From an uncultured Bacteroidota bacterium (GTDB lineage: Bacteria; Bacteroidota; Bacteroidia; Chitinophagales; Chitinophagaceae): 64,000 nucleotides of DNA. Under the pieces are notes generated by a model. The model did not search any database. It was not told the origin of the DNA and was given only the letters and a program-made list of their open reading frames with translations. The position numbers and the translations under genes were made by a program. Every line of letters begins with the position of its first letter. Position 1 is the stretch's first letter. This document shows positions 1 through 6,399 of this stretch, one piece after another. The stretch lies in the NCBI GenBank assembly GCA_903853805.1, contig CAINUN010000016.1, positions 62,001 through 126,000 of the forward strand, written 5' to 3'.

Positions 1-72
1 AATTAAATAGTTTTGTTACACAAAGAAAAGCAATTTTGTCAATACCCAAATTATCAAGTGAACTATTGAAAG

Positions 73-555
73 ATGAATACAATAATTAGACTTTGTTTGT
101 TACTATTATTGTGTATAAACGCACATTCTCAAAACCAGTCCAATTATATTCAAATCAACTTAAATAGCACTTTAAACTTTCTCATCACAAGCCCAAACAA
201 TATTGAGTCTGACCAGACTATTCAGAATGCATTAACCATTCAAGTTATGAGCAAGGCAAGCAATTGCAGCATTTATGCGCGATTGAATAACTTAACTTAC
301 CCATCAGGATTTACTGTACCTTCTCCATTTTTGAAAATTGATTGGACTAATGACAACAGCAATAAGGACTATAATTTAATTACTGCGCCAATTGCATTAA
401 ATAGTACTGATCAACTTCTTTTTAGCCAAAAAAAAATGCCTAGCGCCTCTAATTATTATAGCTACTACTACAACCTAATTTTGTCTCCGCCAACTTATGC
501 TTTAGTGCCAGGGAGTTATAGTTTCAATATCCTATTTACAATGACACAGCCTTGA
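73..555 (+). CDS. secreted beta-rich protein, first of three paralogues
   Basis: A 160-residue protein of unknown function. It begins with a signal peptide (hydrophobic residues 5-15, likely cleavage after NAHSQ) and the mature part is rich in Asn, Ser and Thr, with alternating hydrophobic residues as in a beta-sandwich. The C-terminus PGSYSFNILFTMTQP resembles the ends of the next two proteins (KGGIYSIALLYTLTPQ and SGTYSTDVIYTATQQ), so the three are probably divergent paralogues. The stop overlaps the next start by 4 bp (TTGA), so the first two genes are translationally coupled. The fold resembles DUF4402/WxL-like or pilus-type surface subunits, but this is inferred from pattern only. Confidence 0.7.
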   Translation: MNTIIRLCLLLLLCINAHSQNQSNYIQINLNSTLNFLITSPNNIESDQTIQNALTIQVMSKASNCSIYARLNNLTYPSGFTVPSPFLKIDWTNDNSNKDYNLITAPIALNSTDQLLFSQKKMPSASNYYSYYYNLILSPPTYALVPGSYSFNILFTMTQP

Positions 556-1052
556 AAAGATTATTGTCCATACTTGTTTTATTTTTTTCAGCTACTACAG
601 TAGTTGCTCAATATTCCTTTTCTGGAAACGCAAATGGTACAATTAGTGTTTCAGCAATTCAGTCTATTTCCATTATTGGAGGCACAACGATCCCTAGTCT
701 TTCTTCCCTCGACGATTATTTTAATGGCGTTGTGATGAGTAATTATGTTACAGCGACTATTAAAAGCAATGTTTCTTGGGTTGTGGTAGTTCAAGCTCAA
801 AACAACTATTTTACGGCAATGTCATCAGGGGCAAGTACAAATATGCCAGCAAGTGTGCTAAGCTTAAAAACATCTTCTAGTGGAACTTACCTCTCCTTGA
901 ACACAAATGGTATTAACTTGAAAACAGGAAACAAAACAGGCAATTCAATTTCGGGCACTAATTTCAATGTGGACATGAAATTCAATCCAGGGTTCAATTT
1001 TAAAGGAGGCATCTACTCTATTGCACTTTTATACACCCTTACTCCTCAGTAA
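552..1052 (+). CDS. secreted beta-rich protein, second paralogue
   Basis: A 166-residue exported protein with a signal peptide (MKRLLSILVLFFSATTVVAQ, Q probably first mature residue). The start is TTG and overlaps the previous stop. It aligns with the third protein over most of its length: FNGVVMSN against FQNGVISSD, then SNVSW against SNKNF, a shared ASTNMPASVL/QNTTMSVPSVL segment, and the same C-terminal pattern (NPGFN..GG.Y....YT.TPQ). Function unknown; probably a surface structural protein. The stop is followed by a weak hairpin that separates it from the third gene. Confidence 0.75.
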   Translation: MKRLLSILVLFFSATTVVAQYSFSGNANGTISVSAIQSISIIGGTTIPSLSSLDDYFNGVVMSNYVTATIKSNVSWVVVVQAQNNYFTAMSSGASTNMPASVLSLKTSSSGTYLSLNTNGINLKTGNKTGNSISGTNFNVDMKFNPGFNFKGGIYSIALLYTLTPQ

Positions 1053-1079
1053 TATTCTCAAAGGATTTTCTAATGATTA

Positions 1080-1107
1080 GTTAACTGACTGCAAAAAAAC
1101 AGTTAAC
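1080..1107 (+). terminator. weak hairpin after the second paralogue
   Basis: GTTAACTG and CAGTTAAC form an 8-bp stem around a 12-nt A-rich loop, followed by CCTTTCT. It is low in GC, so it may be a weak terminator or an operator-like dyad just before the next promoter. Confidence 0.35.
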
Positions 1108-1119
1108 CCTTTCTATTTG

Positions 1120-1151
1120 TTTGAAGCAGGTGAAATCTTATTTCATCTTTG
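1120..1151 (+). promoter_or_regulatory. Bacteroidota-type promoter for the third paralogue
   Basis: TTTG at 1120-1123 is followed after 20 bp by CATCTTTG at 1144-1151, one mismatch from the -7 consensus TAnnTTTG. Transcription would begin near 1158 and give a leader of about 100 nt before the ATG at 1261. Confidence 0.5.
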
Positions 1152-1260
1152 TGTCATCAAAGTAAAACAAAAACTCCGAAAGGGTTTAAAACAAAACAAA
1201 GACACACTAACAAAACAGCTCGCCAAAGTCTATGATTCAACGAGCAAACAAAACAAAACA

Positions 1261-1818
1261 ATGAAGAAACTTCTTTTAATCGCAGCAGTTGCAATTGGTT
1301 TTCAAACAGCAATATTTGCTCAAAGCAATGCTTCTGGTACCGCACAACAAAATGTGCAACTTGCTTTAAGTAATGCTCTTGAAATCAAATTTAATAGCAA
1401 CAACAGCACTACAGGTCCTACTGTAACACTTCCTTTCAATTCAGTTACTGATTTTCAAAATGGTGTTATTAGTAGCGATATTGACTTATATGTTCGTTCC
1501 AACAAAAACTTTACTGTTACTGTAAACAGTTCTTCTAATCAATTTACTTACACTGGTTCCGCTTCACAAAACACAACCATGTCAGTACCTAGTGTTCTTG
1601 GAATCATGGTAACATCCAATAACACTGGAGGTTCTATTGGAAACAATTTTAGCTCAAACAGTTTTAACAACATCAATTCAAACTCAAAAACACTCTTTCA
1701 AAACTGTACTTATGGTGGCAATCAAAACTTCACTATTAAGTATAAAGCTACTCCTGGATTTAATAGTCCTTCGGGTACTTATTCAACCGACGTCATTTAT
1801 ACTGCAACGCAGCAATAA
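1261..1818 (+). CDS. secreted beta-rich protein, third paralogue
   Basis: 185 residues starting at the ATG of MKKLLLIAAVAIGFQTAIFA, a clean signal peptide. The frame is open upstream to 1117, but that extension overlaps the predicted promoter and would bury the signal peptide, so it is rejected. The mature protein is Asn/Ser/Thr-rich and ends in the shared pattern PGFNSPSGTYSTDVIYTATQQ in spirit (final residues TYSTDVIYTATQQ). It has its own promoter, so it may be made in excess over the two coupled genes, as a major subunit would be. Function unknown. Confidence 0.8.
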   Translation: MKKLLLIAAVAIGFQTAIFAQSNASGTAQQNVQLALSNALEIKFNSNNSTTGPTVTLPFNSVTDFQNGVISSDIDLYVRSNKNFTVTVNSSSNQFTYTGSASQNTTMSVPSVLGIMVTSNNTGGSIGNNFSSNSFNNINSNSKTLFQNCTYGGNQNFTIKYKATPGFNSPSGTYSTDVIYTATQQ

Positions 1819-1864
1819 TAAAGAAGCTTCGCCCCTTACTTCATCTCTGTTCATAGAGGATTTC

Positions 1865-3277
1865 TCACTTCAATTCTAAAAGGGCAATATTTTCAATGTG
1901 GTGGGTATGTGGAAACATATCCACCGCTTGCATTTTAGTGATTTTATAAACCTCATCCAACAACGCTAAATCTCTTGCTTGTGTGGCAGGATTGCAACTT
2001 ACATACACCACTTTCGGTGCTTTCATTTTCAAGAGTTGTTGCACTAATTTTTCATGCATGCCTGCGCGTGGCGGGTCGGTGATGATGACATCGGGCTTGC
2101 CGTGTTCTTTAAAAAAAGCATCGGTGCAAATGGCTGCTACATCGCCTGCAAAAAACAAACAATGATTCAAATTGTTAAGCGCCGCATTCACTTTCGCATC
2201 TTTAATAGCATCTTCTACCACTTCAATGCCAATGACTTTTTTAGCGCCTTGCGAACAAAAAATGCCAATGCTTCCTGTGCCACAATAAAGGTCATACAAC
2301 ACTTCATTGCCTGTAAGTCCTGCAAAAGCGCGTGTGGCTTGATACAAGGCTTCTGCCTGTTGGGTATTGGTTTGAAAGAATGATTTTGGTGAAATCTTAA
2401 ACTTAAAATCTTCGAGCTTTTCTTCTATAAATCCTTTGCCATGATAGGTAATCACATCGAGATCGTAAATGCTGTCGTTTACTTTTGGATTGATGGTGTA
2501 GTGAAGCGTGGTGATATTGGGCACTTGCGCCAATAAATAATCGAGCATCAACTCCCGATTCTTTTTATCCTCGTGCTGAAACACCACATTCACCAACACT
2601 TCGCCCGTGGTTGCTACGCGAACAATGGCATTACGCAGCCATCCTCTTTGTTCTTTGTAATCGTAATACGCAAATTGGTTTTGCTCGGCAATTGCTCTCA
2701 ATGCTTTTAAGCTGGCATTTGATGGGTCCGGCTGAAGATAACAAGACTCGATGGGCACTACTTTATCGAACAAACCAGGCGCATGAAAACCCAAAGCAGG
2801 TTCGGGCAAAAACGCGGCACCATCGGCTGCTTTTATTTCTTCATTGGTACGGTAGCGTTGGTTGGAAAACGTGAACTCTAATTTATTTCTGTAAAACTGT
2901 TGCTTGGGGCTGCCCAATATAGGGTCCATTTCGGGGAGGTCGATATGCCCAATGCGTGTCAGTTGGTCAAGGACTTGTTGTTGTTTGAACTGCAATTGTT
3001 TTTCGTAAGGAAGCATTTGCCACTTGCAACCACCACACACACCAAAGTGCTGACAAAAAGGAACGAGCCTATCGGGCGAAGGTTGCACCAAACGCATCAT
3101 TCTTCCCTCAGCCCAATTCTTTTTTTGCTTGTGCACAAACACATCTACCACATCACCGGGAATGACATTTTCTATAAACAACACTTTGCCATCGTCAAGG
3201 TGAGCAATGCTTTTTCCCTCAGCGGCATAAGCGGCAATGGTTAGGTTTTCTACGGTATACTTTTTCTTCCTTTTCAA
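1865..3277 (-). CDS. rlmD: 23S rRNA (uracil-C5)-methyltransferase, RlmD/RumA family
   Basis: A 470-residue SAM-dependent methyltransferase that forms 5-methyluridine in 23S rRNA. The N-terminal ~60 residues form a TRAM RNA-binding domain. An iron-sulfur motif follows (C-x5-C-x2-C in FCQHFGVCGGCKW), with a fourth Cys in PIESCYLQ. The SAM-binding loop is LYDLYCGTGSIGIF, with DPPRAG and the catalytic Cys motif VSCNPATQARDL near the C-terminus. The length is normal. The start codon is TTG (minus strand), about a dozen bases downstream of the predicted transcription start. In this phylum one RumA-like enzyme may cover more than one uridine, so the exact target (U1939 in E. coli numbering) is inferred. 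Confidence 0.93.
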   Translation of the reverse strand: MKRKKKYTVENLTIAAYAAEGKSIAHLDDGKVLFIENVIPGDVVDVFVHKQKKNWAEGRMMRLVQPSPDRLVPFCQHFGVCGGCKWQMLPYEKQLQFKQQQVLDQLTRIGHIDLPEMDPILGSPKQQFYRNKLEFTFSNQRYRTNEEIKAADGAAFLPEPALGFHAPGLFDKVVPIESCYLQPDPSNASLKALRAIAEQNQFAYYDYKEQRGWLRNAIVRVATTGEVLVNVVFQHEDKKNRELMLDYLLAQVPNITTLHYTINPKVNDSIYDLDVITYHGKGFIEEKLEDFKFKISPKSFFQTNTQQAEALYQATRAFAGLTGNEVLYDLYCGTGSIGIFCSQGAKKVIGIEVVEDAIKDAKVNAALNNLNHCLFFAGDVAAICTDAFFKEHGKPDVIITDPPRAGMHEKLVQQLLKMKAPKVVYVSCNPATQARDLALLDEVYKITKMQAVDMFPHTHHIENIALLELK

Positions 3278-3296
3278 AAAACAATTATTAAGCGCG

Positions 3297-3304
3297 CAAA
3301 AATA
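3297..3304 (-). promoter_or_regulatory. -7 element of rlmD
   Basis: On the minus strand this reads TATTTTTG, an exact match to TAnnTTTG, 20 bp upstream of the rlmD TTG codon. No convincing -33 TTTG was seen. Confidence 0.5.
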
Positions 3305-3399
3305 AGGTGTGAGGAGGGAGATTGTGCAGGGTTATATATCAATAGTTTTTGCTGTTGAGATATTGAATTGGAAAATTTAGAAACCCTGTGGCTTGAAGT

Positions 3400-4398
3400 T
3401 TATCTAAACTCATTCAGCACGTTTCTTATTTTTTCTCCTAAGGAATCAAACAATTTATTGTTCTCCTCTTTTTCTAAAGAGAGTGTCACCAACGCCATCT
3501 TATGTTGCCATGACCAGCGAATGATTTCGCGTGATGAAAAGACAGCAATGTTGGGCAACTTCATACGTTTAGGTAATCCGTTTTCAAGAATGCATTGTTC
3601 GAGGAAGGAAAGCACATTATTTAGTTTCAATGAATTGCTGAAAATATGGGCATTTAAAGGAGTTTTTGTTTCATCATCCACAATATACAATACCGAATCT
3701 TTGCCTTCATTCAGCATGCCCAAAACCCAAGATGCTCCTGGCTTTTGAATTCTGTTTTTTGCAACTGCAATTTCACTTGATTTGGTTTTTTGCTCGCTTG
3801 CATTCTTGCGTGTGCGTTCGAGGTAAACCATTCCATCACGATAAACACGCTTGATTTGTTTGCGTGTCCATGTTGGATTTTTCTCTAAGCAAATGACACA
3901 CAAATCATCGAAGCTGATGGTTTTATTGGAATGAATTGTTTTTACCAATGCATCATAAACCACATAGTCTTCCACTTCGGGTTTGCGAGGTTTGTAGCCA
4001 TAGGTTTCGGTGTCAATACCTGCAATAGCACATGCCTGAGCTGCATTGATTGTGTAACGTTTGATGAGTACTGCTACTAATCTTTTAGAGAAGCTTTTGT
4101 TTTTATCAATTGCAGCGATAGACGACACCAACATTTGGTATTTCTCGTCGCCATCAGTTGAGACTTGATTCAGTAATTCTGGCTTCGATGTTTTAATGAT
4201 TTTTTGTGCAGCTGGCTTTCTAAAGTTCTCTGCTTCACGTTCAAAATCTTTATCCCCCTTAAACTCTTCAATCCAATTGTATAAAGTAGCTCTAGTGATA
4301 GAAGCTTCCATTAAAATTTGGCGAACAGTTTTCAAACGAGTTACTTTTTCAAGCACCCATTGCTTTCTTTTCTTAGCATCGTAACGGTAGGAATTCAT
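3400..4398 (-). CDS. probable domesticated IS3-type transposase lacking DDE residues
   Basis: 332 residues; the start is the ATG of MNSYRYDAKKRKQW, because the longer frame runs into the end of mnmE. Residues ~10-45 form a helix-turn-helix of the IS3 OrfA kind (TVRQILMEASITRATLYNWI). A middle part resembles the OrfB N-terminus (AQACAIAGIDTETYGYKPRK, then WTRKQIKRVYRDGMVYL). The C-terminal third follows the layout of an rve integrase core (ASWVLGM, YIVDDETKTPLNAHIF, LENGLPKRMKLPN) but the catalytic positions are changed: W-x-x-D is WVLG, the (S)DNG motif is PNIA, and no N-x3-E is evident. OrfA-like and OrfB-like parts are in one frame with no inverted repeats seen nearby. It lies 25 bp after mnmE on the same strand, so it is probably co-transcribed. 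DNA-binding function is inferred. Confidence 0.6.
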   Translation of the reverse strand: MNSYRYDAKKRKQWVLEKVTRLKTVRQILMEASITRATLYNWIEEFKGDKDFEREAENFRKPAAQKIIKTSKPELLNQVSTDGDEKYQMLVSSIAAIDKNKSFSKRLVAVLIKRYTINAAQACAIAGIDTETYGYKPRKPEVEDYVVYDALVKTIHSNKTISFDDLCVICLEKNPTWTRKQIKRVYRDGMVYLERTRKNASEQKTKSSEIAVAKNRIQKPGASWVLGMLNEGKDSVLYIVDDETKTPLNAHIFSNSLKLNNVLSFLEQCILENGLPKRMKLPNIAVFSSREIIRWSWQHKMALVTLSLEKEENNKLFDSLGEKIRNVLNEFR

Positions 4399-4423
4399 CG
4401 GGTGTGAAGTTAAAAAATGAACA

Positions 4424-5785
4424 TTACTTTCCGATACAAAACTTACTGAAGATGTAGTCGAGTTTGTCTTCGTTTGTAATCTCGCCGGTAATTTCTCCAA
4501 GGAAATAAAGACAACGCCGAATGTCGAGAGCAACTAAATCGCTTGGAATTTTATTGTCGAATCCCGACTGAACATCTAGCAAAGATTGCAGCACTTCTTT
4601 CAAAGCAGCACAATGGCGGGCATTGGTGATGATAGTGCCTTCGGTATTAAGTTTACCATCAGTTGCTTTTTGAAAAATAGCTTCGCGTAAAAATTGCGCT
4701 CCTTCATTTTTTGCAGAAAGAGACATGATTTCAAATGGAAAGGAAGAAAGTACTTTATGCGCAGCTAAGTCAGCTTTATTGCCAACTACTAAAAAGGTTT
4801 TACCACTTTGTTGTATTTCTTTAATGGTATTCAGTAACTCCTGTTCATCGAAATTGGTGAGGTCGAAGAGATAGACAACAATATCTGCTTCTAGCATTGC
4901 TTTTTTACTGCGTTCGATGCCGATACTTTCAATAACATCTAGAGTATGTTCTCTAATCCCTGCAGTATCAATGAGGCGAAACAGAATACCACTGATGTTA
5001 AGGGTTTCTTCGATTGTGTCGCGAGTGGTGCCTGCAATTTCACTTACTATTGCGCGCTCTTCATTGAGCAAAGCATTGAGTAAAGTGCTTTTGCCTACGT
5101 TGGGTTTGCCAATGATAGCCACTTTTACACCTTGCTTTATTACGTTTCCAAGGCGGAAGGAATCAATGAGGTTTTGAATTTTGAATTTTGAATTTTCAAT
5201 TAAACTGAGGAACTGACTTCTATTGGCAAACTCCACATCTTCCTGACTAAAATCTAATTCTAATTCAATCAATGCGCTGAACTTGATGAGTTCTTCACGA
5301 ATGGCTTTAAGGTCGTGACTGAAACCACCTCGTAGATTGTGGATAGCAGCATGATGGGCAGCACTACTTTGGCTGGCAATTAAATCGGCAACTGCTTCAG
5401 CTTGGGTGAGATCGAGTTTTCCATTGAGGAAGGCACGTTGCGTAAACTCACCGGGCTTGGCATAAACTGCACCGTTTTCGGCACAGAGTACCATTATTTT
5501 TTCGACAATGTACTGCGAACCATGACAACTGATTTCGACTACATCTTCTCCAGTATAACTTCTTGGATTTTGGTAAAGACTTACTACGACTTCATCAATG
5601 ATAGTTGTGCCACTTACGATTCTACCAAAATGAAGGGTGTGGGTCTTTTGCTCAAAAATTTTTTTGCCTTTCCATATTTTTTGAACTATGGAAATGGCTT
5701 CAGCACCACTGAGGCGAATGATGCCAATGGCGCCCTCACCTGATGGTGTGGCAAGGGCAACAATAGTATTTGATGTGACGTACAA
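4424..5785 (-). CDS. mnmE: tRNA modification GTPase MnmE
   Basis: 453 residues, full length. With MnmG it makes the 5-carboxymethylaminomethyl group on U34 of several tRNAs. Visible parts: N-terminal folate-binding domain (TPSGEGAIGIIRLSG), a central helical domain, a G domain with P-loop GKPNVGKSTLLNALL, the switch region AGTTRDTIEE, DTAG, NKAD, and the diagnostic C-terminal FCIGK with its Cys. The start is TTG (YVTSNTIVAL follows). A short run of TTTTGAA repeats at about 5173-5200 encodes the segment NSKFKIQN just before the G domain; it looks like an in-frame insertion but does not break the gene. mnmG is not in the window. Confidence 0.97.
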   Translation of the reverse strand: MYVTSNTIVALATPSGEGAIGIIRLSGAEAISIVQKIWKGKKIFEQKTHTLHFGRIVSGTTIIDEVVVSLYQNPRSYTGEDVVEISCHGSQYIVEKIMVLCAENGAVYAKPGEFTQRAFLNGKLDLTQAEAVADLIASQSSAAHHAAIHNLRGGFSHDLKAIREELIKFSALIELELDFSQEDVEFANRSQFLSLIENSKFKIQNLIDSFRLGNVIKQGVKVAIIGKPNVGKSTLLNALLNEERAIVSEIAGTTRDTIEETLNISGILFRLIDTAGIREHTLDVIESIGIERSKKAMLEADIVVYLFDLTNFDEQELLNTIKEIQQSGKTFLVVGNKADLAAHKVLSSFPFEIMSLSAKNEGAQFLREAIFQKATDGKLNTEGTIITNARHCAALKEVLQSLLDVQSGFDNKIPSDLVALDIRRCLYFLGEITGEITNEDKLDYIFSKFCIGK

Positions 5786-6046
5786 GATGGAAAGTTAAAA
5801 GTCAAAAGTAGAAAGTAAAATGGTGAACGGTGAAAGAAAATAATGAGATAGGATGTATTAGTAGAGAAGAATTGAGCTGAGATACTTTGTAGGTAGTGTT
5901 TTCTTTAACTTAGTTAATCAATTAGTTCACAAATTCTATAACTAATTGATTTTCAATGATAATATTTTTTTAAAGTTTGGCTTTTCTATTGGTTCTAAGC
6001 CTATCTTTGCCGCTCAAATTTTTAAAAAAGAAAAACAATTATTACA
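5786..6046. other. intergenic region between divergent mnmE and rpsO
   Basis: The first ~60 bp are purine-rich with AAAGT-type repeats (5787-5848) and no gene. The right half holds the rpsO promoter. No structured RNA was recognised. Confidence 0.5.
5976..6009 (+). promoter_or_regulatory. rpsO promoter
   Basis: TTTG at 5976-5979 and TATCTTTG at 6002-6009, an exact TAnnTTTG, with 22 bp between them. The rpsO ATG lies 37 bp downstream of the -7 element. Confidence 0.7.
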
Positions 6047-6319
6047 ATGTCGCATTTATCTTTAGATCAAAAGAAAAAGATTTACGCAACCTATGGCGGA
6101 AACGATAAAAATACAGGTTCCATCGAGGCGCAAATTGCTCAAATGACTGAGCGTATCAATCATATTTCTAACCATCTTCAACAAAATAAGAAAGATTTTT
6201 CTACGCATCGTGGTTTGATGACGTTGGTAGGTCGTCGTAAGCGTTTTTTGCAATATATGCAACGTACGGACATTACCGGCTACCGTCAGCTTATTGAAAA
6301 ACTCGGTCTCCGTAAGTAG
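6047..6319 (+). CDS. rpsO: 30S ribosomal protein S15
   Basis: 90 residues, the normal length for S15, which binds the central domain of 16S rRNA early in 30S assembly. Recognisable family segments are GSIEAQIAQMTERINHISNHL, with the conserved His residues, and RRKRFLQYMQRTDITGYRQLI. It is followed by a terminator-like hairpin and then pnp, the same order as in E. coli, so the two genes may share transcripts by read-through. Confidence 0.98.
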   Translation: MSHLSLDQKKKIYATYGGNDKNTGSIEAQIAQMTERINHISNHLQQNKKDFSTHRGLMTLVGRRKRFLQYMQRTDITGYRQLIEKLGLRK

Positions 6320-6341
6320 TTATAATAAACAACAAAAAGGC

Positions 6342-6376
6342 ATTCCCAACATCCGTTATGTTGGGAATATCTTTAT
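6342..6376 (+). terminator. terminator between rpsO and pnp
   Basis: ATTCCCAACAT and ATGTTGGGAAT form a perfect 11-bp stem around CCGTT, followed by ATCTTTATTT. The in-frame ATG at 6358 lies in the 3' arm, which argues against its use as the pnp start and for the ATG at 6400. Confidence 0.75.
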
Positions 6377-6399
6377 TTAATGATGCCAAAACAATTTGT

